A stretch of 64,000 nucleotides of DNA from Thiobacillus sp. 65-1059 (GTDB taxonomy: Bacteria; Pseudomonadota; Gammaproteobacteria; Burkholderiales; Thiobacillaceae), in contig MKUE01000123.1 of NCBI GenBank assembly GCA_001897675.1, forward strand, positions 16,349-80,348, given 5' to 3'. Shown here piece by piece: positions 7,204-15,345 of the stretch; the stretch's first letter is position 1; the number at the start of each line of letters is the position of its first letter. The notes under the pieces were generated by a model, which worked only from the letters and a program-made list of their open reading frames with translations, ran no database searches and had not been told where the DNA came from. The translations under genes were made by a program, and so were the position numbers.

Positions 7204-9675
7204 ATGAGCGCGCCGCCCGCCGAGATTCCCGGACTGGTCAGCCTGGTAGGGGTGGATCGGGCGCTGGCGCGGCTGCTGAAAAGCCAGCTGCGCCCGGCGC
7301 TGGCGGTGGAGGCCCTGGACGACCAGAACGACCTGTTCCTCCACATGGAAGGCGGCGGCCTGCCGGTGGACGCAGTGGTGCTGGGAATGGCCTTGGAAGA
7401 ACCGGTGCGGGTGGCCCAGCGTATCCACGTGCACGACAAGCACATCCCCATCCTCATCCTCAGCCGCCCCGCCGACTGCGATCAGCTCAAGCGCACCCTC
7501 ATGTTCAGCCCGTTCCTGGGCAACGAGGTGACGCCCTGGCCCACCGACGAACCGGACGGCCTGCCGGCGATCCTGCGCCAGGCGGCCGAGCGGCGGCGCC
7601 TGCGCATCCGCTATCAGAACGCCCTGTCTTCCGCCCAGATCCGTCTGGAAAAGCTGCCCCTGCTGCAGCCCGAGGCATCCCACTACCTGGACCAGCTGCT
7701 CGACCATGCCCCCATCGGCGTGGTTACCGTGGACCCGGCCGGCGCAATCCTCACGCTCAACCGGCAGGCCCAGGACACGCTGCACGTTGCGGAACGCGGC
7801 GCGCTGGGGCGGCTGCTGGGCGATCTATTCCCGATCGCCGAACGGCAACGGCTGTGCGCCCTGCTGACCCGCTGCGCGTCGCATGGCCTGCGCCCCGGAG
7901 CCGAGGTATTCGAGTTCCACGCCGCCAACGGCACGCCCCGTTTCGTGGAAATAGGCTGCACCCCCCTGACCTACCGCACCGGCCAGCGCGGCATCATGCT
8001 CATCATGCAGGACGTCACCGACCGCATACGGGCGGAGCGGGAGCGCTGCCGGGCCGAGAAGGAACTGCGCCTACACGCCACCGTGCTGCGCGGTTTTCAC
8101 GAGATCAGCTCGGACCGTTCCCTGACCCTGGAAGAAAAGCTCAATCGCCTGCTCAAGCTGGGATGCGAGCAGTTCGGCCTGCCCATCGGCATCCTCTCCC
8201 AGGTCAACGGCGACATATTCAGGGTGCTGGACTCGGTGGGCGGAGAGGGCCTGTTTCCGGTGGGCGGCACCCGCGAACTGAGGCAGACCTATTGCGGCGG
8301 CACCGTGCTCTCCAGCGAGCCGGTGGCCCTGGAACATGCCGGGGCCAGCGAATGGCGCGATCACCCCAGCTATACCCTGGGCGGGCTGGAGGCCTACATC
8401 GGGGTGCGCGTCCAGGTCGAGAACGAGCTCTACGGCACCCTCTGCTTCGCCAGCCCCAGCCCGCGCCCCAAGCCCTTCAGCTCGGCCGACCGCGAGATCC
8501 TCAAGCTCATGTCCCAATGGGTGGGCAGCGAGCTGCGCCGGGAACGGGCCGATGCCCACATGCGCAAGCTGTCGGGAGCCCTGGAGCAGGCCGTCGACGC
8601 GGTCATCATCACCGACCGCGGACGCTTCATCGAATATGTGAACCCCGCATTCGAAACCCTCACCGGCTACCGGAAGGAAGAGGTGATCGGGCAGAAAACC
8701 TATTTCCTGCGTTCGGGCCTGCACGACGACAAGTTCTACGACGAGTTGTGGCAGGTCATCGGCACGGGCGGCGTATACCGGGGCGTCCTCATCAACCGCA
8801 AAAAGGACGGCAGCCTGTACCACGAAGCAAAGACCATCAGCCCGCTCAAGGACGACCAGGGGCGCGTCACCCATTTCATTTCCACCGGGCACGACATCAC
8901 CGAACTGGTGCGTGCCGAGGAACAAGACCGCCTGCACCGTGCCGAGCTGGCGCACGTGGCGCGCCTGAGCACCCTGGGCGAAATGACCTCGGGCCTGGCC
9001 CACGAATTGAATCAGCCCCTGTGCGCCATCACCACCTACGCCCAGACCGCCCTGCGTGTCCTCACGGGTCCGGACGGCAGCGCGGAGCGGGCGCGCTACG
9101 GCCTGGAGCAGGTGGTGCGCCAGGCCGAGCTGGCCGGCGAGATTTTCCGGCGCCTGCGCCATTTTGCCCGCAAGGGCGACATGAACCGCCGCCGTGTCTG
9201 CCTCAAGGAGGTGATACAGGAGGTGGCAGGATTCATCCACGCCGATGCCCAGCAAAGCGGCGTGCGGGTCGAACTGGCGGTGGCCCGTAACCTGCCCAGG
9301 GTACTGGCCGATCCGATCCAGATCGAACAGGTGCTGCTCAACCTGGCGCGCAACGCCATGGACGCCATGGCCGGCGTCGAGGAACCGCGCCGGCAACTCC
9401 TGATCAAGGCCCGCCGCCAAGGCAGGCGGGGGGTACGGATGGAGATTCACGACCGCGGACGGGGTTGCCCGCAGGCGGTGGCGGACCGTTTGTTCGAGCC
9501 CTTCTTCACCACCAAACCCGACGGCCTGGGCATCGGCCTCGGCATCAGCCAGAGCATCATCGAGGCCCACAACGGCCGGCTCTGGCTCGAAGGCAATTCC
9601 GACCAGGGCGCCACCTTCTGTTTCACGCTGCCCGGCGATGAGGATCAAGCACATGCGATCCATTCCTGCGATTAA
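7204..9675 (+). CDS. Soluble PAS/GAF hybrid sensor histidine kinase
   Basis: This 823-residue kinase has no membrane segments. Domains in order are a degenerate receiver-like region (about 10-130), PAS (about 155-275), GAF (about 290-445), PAS with PAC (about 455-575), HisKA with the phosphoacceptor His in GLAHELNQPL (near 600), and an HATPase domain with G-boxes including FEPFFTTK and GLGISQSI. It is paired with the overlapping FixJ-type regulator gene. A cytosolic PAS/GAF kinase implies sensing of an intracellular small molecule or redox state. The location just before the monooxygenase genes suggests it controls them. Confidence 0.88.
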   Translation: MSAPPAEIPGLVSLVGVDRALARLLKSQLRPALAVEALDDQNDLFLHMEGGGLPVDAVVLGMALEEPVRVAQRIHVHDKHIPILILSRPADCDQLKRTLMFSPFLGNEVTPWPTDEPDGLPAILRQAAERRRLRIRYQNALSSAQIRLEKLPLLQPEASHYLDQLLDHAPIGVVTVDPAGAILTLNRQAQDTLHVAERGALGRLLGDLFPIAERQRLCALLTRCASHGLRPGAEVFEFHAANGTPRFVEIGCTPLTYRTGQRGIMLIMQDVTDRIRAERERCRAEKELRLHATVLRGFHEISSDRSLTLEEKLNRLLKLGCEQFGLPIGILSQVNGDIFRVLDSVGGEGLFPVGGTRELRQTYCGGTVLSSEPVALEHAGASEWRDHPSYTLGGLEAYIGVRVQVENELYGTLCFASPSPRPKPFSSADREILKLMSQWVGSELRRERADAHMRKLSGALEQAVDAVIITDRGRFIEYVNPAFETLTGYRKEEVIGQKTYFLRSGLHDDKFYDELWQVIGTGGVYRGVLINRKKDGSLYHEAKTISPLKDDQGRVTHFISTGHDITELVRAEEQDRLHRAELAHVARLSTLGEMTSGLAHELNQPLCAITTYAQTALRVLTGPDGSAERARYGLEQVVRQAELAGEIFRRLRHFARKGDMNRRRVCLKEVIQEVAGFIHADAQQSGVRVELAVARNLPRVLADPIQIEQVLLNLARNAMDAMAGVEEPRRQLLIKARRQGRRGVRMEIHDRGRGCPQAVADRLFEPFFTTKPDGLGIGLGISQSIIEAHNGRLWLEGNSDQGATFCFTLPGDEDQAHAIHSCD

Positions 9676-10279
9676 ACCCGTGGTCCACGTGGTGGACGAC
9701 AACCCCGCGGTACGCGACGCCATCCGCTGGCTGGTGGAGCAGGTCGGCCTGAGCGCCCGCACCTACGCCACGGCCCAGGAATTCCTGTCGGCCTGCGATC
9801 CCGCCATGCGCGGCTGTCTGGTGCTGGATATCCGCATGCCCGGCATCAGCGGCCTGGACCTGCAGGACCGGCTGCAGGAGCAAGGCATCCACCTGCCGGT
9901 GATCATCATCACCGGGCACGGCGACGTGCCCGTCGCCGTGCGGGCCATGAAGGCCGGCGCACTGGAGTTCCTGCAGAAGCCTTTCAACGACCAGACCCTG
10001 CTGGATGCCATCCATGCCGCGCTGGAAAAATACCATGCGATCTGGGAGCAGCAGGACCAGTGCAACCACACCACCCGCAACCTGTCCGCGCTCACCCCGC
10101 GCGAACAGGAAGTGCTGGATCTGCTGCGCCACGGCAAGCCCAACAAGGTCATCGCCTACGAACTGGGGCTGTCGGTACGCACCGTGGAGGGCTATCGCGC
10201 CCGCATCATGGAAAAAATGGGCGCGCACTCCCTGGGACAGCTCATCGAGATGGTCGTGCAGGCCGTGCCGAAAGGCTGA
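9638..10279 (+). CDS. FixJ-type response regulator
   Basis: This 213-residue regulator has a receiver domain with phosphoacceptor Asp64 in LDIRMPG and a C-terminal LuxR/FixJ helix-turn-helix (TPREQEVLDLL, then AYELGLSVRTVEGYRA). The ATG used here overlaps the kinase gene by 38 nt; a second ATG at 9653 is equally possible, and neither has a strong ribosome site. The overlap indicates coupled translation with the kinase. The likely target is the membrane monooxygenase operon that starts 229 nt downstream. Confidence 0.87.
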   Translation: MRIKHMRSIPAIKPVVHVVDDNPAVRDAIRWLVEQVGLSARTYATAQEFLSACDPAMRGCLVLDIRMPGISGLDLQDRLQEQGIHLPVIIITGHGDVPVAVRAMKAGALEFLQKPFNDQTLLDAIHAALEKYHAIWEQQDQCNHTTRNLSALTPREQEVLDLLRHGKPNKVIAYELGLSVRTVEGYRARIMEKMGAHSLGQLIEMVVQAVPKG

Positions 10280-10323
10280 AAGGCATCGACGTCCCCGGCG
10301 GCGCGTCGAGCGCCGCGAACCCC

Positions 10324-10347
10324 GCCGCCCCGCAGCCGGGCGGCTTT
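10324..10347 (+). terminator. Intrinsic terminator after the two-component genes
   Basis: GCCGCCC, loop CGCAGCC and GGGCGGC form a perfect 7-bp GC stem followed by TTT. It separates the kinase/regulator transcript from the monooxygenase operon. Confidence 0.55.
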
Positions 10348-10367
10348 CCCAAGCCCCCGTAAAACCA

Positions 10368-10398
10368 CGTATCCGCGCGTAGTACTGCGGATTTTCCC
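10368..10398. promoter_or_regulatory. Candidate regulator site upstream of membrane monooxygenase
   Basis: A TCCGC...GCGGA inverted repeat surrounds CGTAGTACT, and ATTTTCCC follows. It sits about 110-140 nt before the GTG start of the monooxygenase gene and is the best candidate for the response-regulator target. No sigma-54 -24/-12 pair is visible in this region, so the operon is not an obvious part of the sigma-54 set. Confidence 0.35.
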
Positions 10399-10507
10399 GC
10401 CTGCCGTTTCACCATATAAATACGCCACAGACGGACTGCGCCATGCCATCGGGATAGCGCGGGCCGTCTCGATCCCGAACGCTATCGAAAACGAAAGGAG
10501 CAAGACC

Positions 10508-11788
10508 GTGCGCAATCTGATTTTTGGACATCTTGTCTATCTCTACACCCCATTGGGCATCCTTGCCTGCCTCCTGGGCGTACTCATGGGCGGGGACTGG
10601 GTTTGGCTGGGCGTGGGCATTTTCGGCCTGAACATCATGCTGGACACCCTGAGCTCGGCCTTCCACACCAAGGGTGCGGCCACCAACGCAAAAGGCCAGC
10701 CCGTGGGCTCGCCCGCCTTCCTCAACCTGATGATGTACGCCCAGCTGTTCAGCTTCATCGGCTTGCAGATCGCGCTCGCCTGGCGCGTGTTCCAGTACGC
10801 GTCCGGCGCCCCCGTCGAGACCATGACGTGGAACGGATACGAATACCAGAGCGGCCTCACCGGCCTGCAACTGATCGGCGCCACCCTCTCCGTGGGCATG
10901 CATCAGGGTCTGGGCATCATGTTCGGGCACGAGCTATCCCACACCAAGGGCTTCAGCTTCCTCATCTCGCGCGCGATGATGGCACTGTCGGGCGCCGCCC
11001 ACTTCTGCTTCGCCCACGTCTACAACCATCACCTTGAACTGGGGCGTGCCTGGATGGGGCCCGAGGGCAACAAGATGGGAGATGACACCGACCCCGCCAC
11101 CGCGCCCCGCGGCCGCAGCCTGTACAAGCACTTCGTGATTTCCCATATCGGCCAGTCCTACTTCGGCATCATGACCGAGAAGAAGCGCCTCAAGCGGATG
11201 GGCAAATCCTTCTTCTCGCTTTCCAATCGCTGGATCCGCGGCTATCTCCTGAGTCTGCCCACCGTGGCCCTGTTCCTCGGCGCCGGCTATCTGGCGGGAG
11301 GCCAGAACGGCCTGCTGATCGGCCTCGCCGTCATGCTGGTGGTGTGGGTGATCTCCAACTTCGAGCTGGAGGCCCTCAACTACATGGAGCACTACGGCCT
11401 GATCCGGGTCAAGGGCGAGCCCATCGAATACCGCCATTCCTGGGACAACGACAATGCCTTCACCAGCTGGGCCTTCATCGAAATCGGCCGCCAGGCGGAT
11501 CACCATGACCGCGGCGAAACCCATTTCTGGGAACTGACCAGCGTGGGCAATCCGTCCACCCCGAGCGGCGCTCCCAATGCCCGTATCGGCTACTACACCG
11601 AGTTCGTCCTGGCCCTGATTCCGCCCCTGTGGCACGCGGTCTACAAGAAGAAGCTGGCCATCTGGGACCGCGACTTCGCCAGCCCCGAGGAGCGCAAGAT
11701 CGCCGCCGCGATCAACCGCAAGGTGGGTTACGAAGTGCTCCCCGAAACGATCAGCGGCCAGAAGCTGGAAGTCAGCTACGCCATGTAA
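10508..11788 (+). CDS. AlkB/XylM-family membrane di-iron monooxygenase
   Basis: This 426-residue integral membrane protein has about six hydrophobic helices. Its histidine clusters match the alkane/xylene hydroxylase family: HELSH (141-145), HxxxHH (His170, 174, 175), the HYG motif at 295-297, and DHH (331-333) in the last box. In canonical AlkB the last box is HSDHH; here the first histidine is Gln329. The start is GTG with an AAAGGAG ribosome site. Partner genes are a truncated globin and an NADH reductase with its own 2Fe-2S domain, so the layout is like XylM/XylA and no rubredoxin is needed. The likely reaction is O2-dependent hydroxylation of a hydrophobic molecule; the substrate is unknown. 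Confidence 0.82.
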   Translation: MRNLIFGHLVYLYTPLGILACLLGVLMGGDWVWLGVGIFGLNIMLDTLSSAFHTKGAATNAKGQPVGSPAFLNLMMYAQLFSFIGLQIALAWRVFQYASGAPVETMTWNGYEYQSGLTGLQLIGATLSVGMHQGLGIMFGHELSHTKGFSFLISRAMMALSGAAHFCFAHVYNHHLELGRAWMGPEGNKMGDDTDPATAPRGRSLYKHFVISHIGQSYFGIMTEKKRLKRMGKSFFSLSNRWIRGYLLSLPTVALFLGAGYLAGGQNGLLIGLAVMLVVWVISNFELEALNYMEHYGLIRVKGEPIEYRHSWDNDNAFTSWAFIEIGRQADHHDRGETHFWELTSVGNPSTPSGAPNARIGYYTEFVLALIPPLWHAVYKKKLAIWDRDFASPEERKIAAAINRKVGYEVLPETISGQKLEVSYAM

Positions 11789-11792
11789 TCCC

Positions 11793-11840
11793 CCGCGCCG
11801 CCAGGCGCGGCCTCGGGCGGCCGGAATGGTCCGGCTGCCC
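11793..11840 (+). other. Tandem intercistronic hairpins
   Basis: Two strong stem-loops lie in the 72-nt spacer between the monooxygenase and globin genes. The first is CCGCGCC-GCCA-GGCGCGG (11793-11810). The second has arms GGGCGGCCGGA and TCCGGCTGCCC around ATGG (about 11815-11840). There is no T-run, so mRNA processing or stability is more likely than termination. Confidence 0.5.
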
Positions 11841-11860
11841 AGCCACCCAAGGAGATCGAG

Positions 11861-12253
11861 ATGAACGCACCCACCGAAACCGCCCTGCAACAGGACACCG
11901 CCACCCTCTACGAGCGCCTGGGCTGCCGCCCCGGAATCGAAGCCATCGTCGAGGACATCTGGAACAACCACGTGAGCAATCCGCTGGTCAACAAGCGCTA
12001 CGCCAACAGCGACCCGGCCACGGTCAAGCGCCTGGTCACCGAAATGTGCTGCGCCGGATTCGGCGGCCCCGAGACCTACACCGGCAGGGACATGCTCACC
12101 ACCCACAAGGGCATGAACATCAACGACACCGAGTTCGTGGCCGTCTGCGACGACGTGCTCAAGGCCCTCGACAAGCACAACGTGGGCAAGCGGGAGCGCG
12201 ACGAAATCCTGTGCATCCTCTACTCCCTCAAGGGCGACGTGGTTTATCAGTGA
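11861..12253 (+). CDS. Truncated haemoglobin, group 1 like
   Basis: This 130-residue 2-on-2 globin has the glycine-rich FGGPETYTGRDM segment and a proximal histidine at His82 in the THKGMNI motif, typical of group 1 truncated haemoglobins. An AAGGAG ribosome site precedes the ATG. The gene sits between a membrane monooxygenase and its reductase in one operon. That suggests O2 delivery to the hydroxylase, or protection of it from NO or peroxide. The protein is soluble and cytosolic. Such globins are usually not fixed members of AlkB or XylMA operons. Confidence 0.85.
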   Translation: MNAPTETALQQDTATLYERLGCRPGIEAIVEDIWNNHVSNPLVNKRYANSDPATVKRLVTEMCCAGFGGPETYTGRDMLTTHKGMNINDTEFVAVCDDVLKALDKHNVGKRERDEILCILYSLKGDVVYQ

Positions 12254-12261
12254 GGCAACCC

Positions 12262-12292
12262 GGCATCGCCCGGCCGCACGCCGGGCGATGCC
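12262..12292 (+). other. Intercistronic hairpin, 12-bp perfect stem
   Basis: GGCATCGCCCGG, a 7-nt loop and CCGGGCGATGCC form a perfect stem in the 63-nt gap between globin and reductase genes. With no T-run, it may protect or separate mRNA segments. Confidence 0.5.
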
Positions 12293-12316
12293 CACTTATG
12301 CAAAAGGAGTCGTGAC

Positions 12317-13381
12317 GTGTTCGGACTGTTCGCCCGCAAAGGGCCCTTTACCGCCAAGCTGTCGCCCAGTGGCAAGAGTGTCGAGGTCAAGGCCGGCGAC
12401 AATCTCCTCAAGGCTGCGCTGGATGCCGGCCTGCCCTGGCCCCACAACTGCCGCGTGGGCTCCTGCGGCCAGTGCCGCGCCCGCCTGGTCAGCGGCAAGA
12501 TCAAACCCCTCAACGACTTCAGCTACGTCCTGGACGGGAAGGAACTGGATGCGGGCATGATCCTGGCCTGCCAGGCCTGCCTGCGCAGCGACGTCGAGAT
12601 CGAGGTGTGCATGGAGGAGAATCAGGCCCTGTCGCCCGCCAAGAGCGTGGCCGGCGACATCGCCCTGTCGCGCCCCCTGACCCACGACATCCTCGAAATC
12701 CGGGTGCGCCTGGATGAGCCGCTGCCCACCTATTTGCCGGGCCAGTACGCCGAGCTTTCCGTTCCCGGCGTGATCGAGAAGGCGCGCTCCTATTCCTTCG
12801 CGAGCGCGCCCGGGAATGCGCCTGCGGATCAGGTCAGCTTTTTCATTCGCCATGTCCCCGGCGGACAGATGTCCTCCTGGCTGCACGAGGCGAACCGCGA
12901 AGGCGCCCGAGTCGCCGTCAACGGCCCATTCGGCAGCTTCTGGCTGCGCGAATCGGAGGCGCCCATGCTGTGCGTCGCCGGCGGCAGCGGCCTGGCGCCC
13001 GTCAAAGCCCTGCTGGAACAGGTTTCCATGCAAGGATTCGGGCGCCGGGTAACGTTCGTGTTCGGTGCCCGCACCCAGAACGATCTGTATTGCCTGGACG
13101 ATATTCAGCACATCAAGGCCAGGGGCAACGGCCATTTCAATTTCATCCCGGTACTATCGCAGGAGCCGGAGGACAGCGACTGGCAAGGCCTGCGCGGACG
13201 CTGCACCGACATCCTCCTGCCCGCGGTCCCCGATCTGGCCAGCAGCCACGCCTACCTGTGCGGTCCGCCCGGCATGATCGACAGCGCCATAGCGCGCCTT
13301 ACCGAGGCCGGCGTGCGCAGCGAACACATCTATTACGACAAATTCCTGGACGCCTCCCATATGCCTGGCGGCCGGGCCTGA
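12317..13381 (+). CDS. NADH:ferredoxin-type reductase (2Fe-2S/FAD/NAD), XylA-like
   Basis: This 354-residue electron-transfer protein has an N-terminal plant-type 2Fe-2S domain with Cys45, Cys50, Cys53 and Cys85. An FAD-binding barrel follows (RSYSFAS motif near 155-162), then an NAD-binding domain with GGSGLAPVKALLE and a C-terminal CGPPGM. This is the class seen in XylA and phenol/benzoate oxygenase reductases. It can pass electrons from NADH to a di-iron oxygenase without a separate ferredoxin. The start is GTG with an AAAAGGAG ribosome site. It closes the operon with the AlkB-like hydroxylase and globin, and a terminator follows at 13595. Confidence 0.88.
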   Translation: MFGLFARKGPFTAKLSPSGKSVEVKAGDNLLKAALDAGLPWPHNCRVGSCGQCRARLVSGKIKPLNDFSYVLDGKELDAGMILACQACLRSDVEIEVCMEENQALSPAKSVAGDIALSRPLTHDILEIRVRLDEPLPTYLPGQYAELSVPGVIEKARSYSFASAPGNAPADQVSFFIRHVPGGQMSSWLHEANREGARVAVNGPFGSFWLRESEAPMLCVAGGSGLAPVKALLEQVSMQGFGRRVTFVFGARTQNDLYCLDDIQHIKARGNGHFNFIPVLSQEPEDSDWQGLRGRCTDILLPAVPDLASSHAYLCGPPGMIDSAIARLTEAGVRSEHIYYDKFLDASHMPGGRA

Positions 13382-13437
13382 ACCCCGCGCGCGGTCGGAT
13401 CCGTGGCCGGCCGTGCGTGGATTCCCTGCCCGCGGCA

Positions 13438-13455
13438 GGTAGTTTCCCGAATGGC
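13438..13455. promoter_or_regulatory. Candidate FixJ/NarL-type element in non-coding spacer
   Basis: GGTAGTTTCCCGAATGGC resembles the elements at 4789 and 18279. It lies after the reductase gene and before a terminator, with no supported ORF between. It may drive a short non-coding RNA. Confidence 0.3.
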
Positions 13456-13594
13456 AGTTTTTCCACCGAAGTCCACAATGAAGCCTTCTTCCAGCGCTTC
13501 TTTGCGTGCCAGTTTCGCTGGATGAAGCGATTGTCTGTTTTGCTTTGACGGGCCACGTCTCTTCGTATATCTCCTCCCGGCCCGTTAAATTTTG

Positions 13595-13623
13595 GCGGGC
13601 CCATTCCGGGCCCGCATTTTTTT
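13595..13623 (+). terminator. Strong intrinsic terminator
   Basis: GCGGGCCC, loop ATTCC and GGGCCCGC form a perfect 8-bp stem followed by A and seven T. It ends transcription from the monooxygenase operon or from a short RNA starting in the 13382-13590 spacer, in which I see no gene. Confidence 0.85.
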
Positions 13624-13653
13624 GCAGGGTGCTCTCCGACCGTCGGCCATACC

Positions 13654-14220
13654 ATGCGCCACTACGGCGCCATGTTCGGCTTCATCATCGTCTCGCAATC
13701 CCGCACCACCCAGACCCAATCCTCCAGCGGCGGCGGCTTCAAGAAAACCGTCACCACCACGGTCGAACTCCAGCAGGAAAACGCCCAGACCGCAGCGATC
13801 TGCGTCTCAGCCACGCAAACCGCCAGCGAAACCACCGGCTGCGACGACCCCGCCCACATCGCTATTTCCGGCGTAGCCGTCTCGCCCTGGAAGGGCGGCA
13901 GCATGCCCATGGACGAGGAAATGGTCTACAAGTGGGTCCACAAGCAGTCGTCGTGGTCGATCGCGTTCTTTGCGGTGGTGCTGGCGGTTGTGACGTGGGG
14001 AATTGCAACGGTCTTGGTGCAAGGACTAGCCACGCCCCTTCTTCTCGCCCTTGGGTTTCTTGGTTTTGTCGTGGCCGATGAAAGTTTCATCCACCTCAAC
14101 CGCACCGCCGCAGGAGCCAAACGGAGAAAAATCGCCGGAGCGCATCGCCTCACGAATACGGTGGGACATGAACCAAGCCGACTTGAGAGTAATGCCAAGA
14201 GTGCGGCGCAACTGGTTTGA
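13654..14220 (+). pseudogene. Truncated unknown gene fused to transposase antisense
   Basis: The reading frame of 188 codons has a plausible original part up to about residue 122. This part has a hydrophilic Ser/Thr-rich region, one cysteine pair (about 50-68) and a transmembrane helix near 100-120. Beyond about 14026 the frame runs antisense through a transposase remnant, so the native C-terminus is lost. I do not recognise the N-terminal part. There is no convincing ribosome site before the ATG. It was probably broken by insertion of an IS element that later decayed. Confidence 0.5.
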
Positions 14221-14232
14221 GCTGACACCCGT
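14026..14232 (-). mobile_element. IS1595/ISXO2-type transposase remnant
   Basis: On the minus strand the frame reads SSNQLRRTLGITLKSAWFM, followed by HRIREAMR and, after a short gap, GGAVEVDETFIG. These are the conserved stretches at the start of the ISXO2-like DDE transposase domain, including the first catalytic Asp region. About 65 residues remain of a normal roughly 300, with a stop soon after. No terminal inverted repeats could be paired by eye. Confidence 0.75.
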
Positions 14233-14271
14233 TCTGCTGGCCCGGCGGCGCCAGCGCAGACAGGCGCGGGA

Positions 14272-14595
14272 TTATGCAGACAGTTTTGCGCTTGCCAGGC
14301 GGTTGAGGCTGACGCCCTGTTCGGCCGCCTGAATTGCCAGGGCGCGATGCACTTCGGGCGGAATGCGTACGCGAAACTCTCCGCTGTAATGCTTCTCGGC
14401 GAACGGCACAGGAATCGGCTCGCCAGATGCCCGCATATCGGTAACCACTTCGGCCACAAGCTTGCGGATTCCATCCAGGGCGGACTCGGGAGTACCGGCC
14501 AGCCACGACAGGGACGGGAATTCGGCGCACAAGCCGACATGCTCGCCATCCTCGGGTAGCCAGGTGACACGGAATGTATAGTGGTCAATGCTCAT
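14272..14595 (-). CDS. hicB: HicB-family antitoxin
   Basis: This 107-residue protein has the HicB partial-RNase-H fold in the first 65 residues (FRVTWLPEDGEHVGLCAEFPSL type pattern) and a C-terminal ribbon-helix-helix segment (FRVRIPPEVHRALAIQA, then GVSLNRLASAKL). HicB binds and neutralises HicA and represses the operon. The ATG at 14595 lies inside the end of the hicA gene (11-nt overlap), so the two are coupled. Both genes look intact, although the flanking mobile DNA is decayed. Confidence 0.85.
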   Translation of the reverse strand: MSIDHYTFRVTWLPEDGEHVGLCAEFPSLSWLAGTPESALDGIRKLVAEVVTDMRASGEPIPVPFAEKHYSGEFRVRIPPEVHRALAIQAAEQGVSLNRLASAKLSA

Positions 14596-14842
14596 TGCGC
14601 ATACCCTCCAGTTTGTCGATTGCCAAAAGAACCTGCCGAACCTGATACGCCTTGGCCTTGCCTTTGTCGTCCTGGATATTGATCCGGGGATCACCGATCC
14701 AAGGAGTTTTGAAGATCGCATGACTGGTTCCCGCTTGGCGCGGCTTTCCGAAATGCTCCTCACATACTTTCTTGAGATCGCTGAAGCGGACGTTTGCCGG
14801 CTCGCGCTTCATTTGATCAAGTACTTTCCGGGAATCGACCAT
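14585..14842 (-). CDS. hicA: HicA-family mRNA interferase toxin
   Basis: This 85-residue protein resembles HicA: a double-stranded-RNA-binding-like fold with the catalytic histidine in GTSHAIFKTPW (about residue 41). It is somewhat longer than the shortest HicA proteins. It precedes hicB in the usual toxin-first order on the same strand. HicA cleaves mRNA when free of HicB. The TA pair sits in a mobile-element scar, which suggests it arrived with a prophage or island and has been kept after the rest degraded. Confidence 0.83.
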   Translation of the reverse strand: MVDSRKVLDQMKREPANVRFSDLKKVCEEHFGKPRQAGTSHAIFKTPWIGDPRINIQDDKGKAKAYQVRQVLLAIDKLEGMRNEH

Positions 14843-14883
14843 ATTTAAATGGTATCAATATTGGAACCATTTTTCAAACAGAA

Positions 14884-15010
14884 TCAGCCCATCTTCTTCG
14901 CCAGATCCTCAGCCCGCCGGTGGGCGTAGCGCTTGAGCATCCGAAGGGTTTTGTGGCCGGCGATACCGGCCATCTCCATGCTGTCGAACACGCCTGTCTC
15001 GAACCGGCAT
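14884..15010 (-). pseudogene. C-terminal remnant of phage-type tyrosine integrase
   Basis: A minus-strand frame ending at the stop at 14884-14886 reads EMAGIAGHKTLRMLKRYAH followed by a basic tail. This is the conserved C-terminal end of tyrosine recombinases with the catalytic His (GHK) and nucleophile Tyr. Upstream, the match stops and the frame changes; the adjoining minus-strand frame up to about 15131 is not recognisable. The rest of the integrase is missing. The remaining bases to 15345 hold no gene I can support. Confidence 0.7.
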
Positions 15011-15345
15011 GAGGTGGCTTCGTGGCGCCAGTCGGAAACCTTGGATCATCCAGAAAATCTTTGTCCGGCTTTACGCCCGACTTCTCACAGCCCGCCAAAT
15101 ATAGCCGTTTCGCGCGCTCCTTGGCGTGCATCCAGCTTTGCTTGATAGCGCGGGTCGCCGTCGGGAAAACTCTGCAACTGACGGCGCGGGCATTGTTTCT
15201 CTCTTGCGGGGCTGGAGCCCTATTTTGAATGGCAACGAAACCGGCTGTGCCGCCTCCCTGACCTTCGCCTCCCCGAAAGGGCCGCAGGCCTACATCGAGG
15301 GGGCACCCGAACGCGCAACCGTGCTCCCGGGTGGCGGCCGCGCCG

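Noticed and set aside
13478..13546. Very short ORFs (15 and 8 codons) before the terminator
   Set aside because: No ribosome site and no coding character; a non-coding RNA is a better guess.
14872..15131. 85-residue minus-strand frame as a gene
   Set aside because: Only its out-of-frame 3' part matches an integrase tail; the frame itself has no resemblance to a known protein and lies in decayed mobile DNA.
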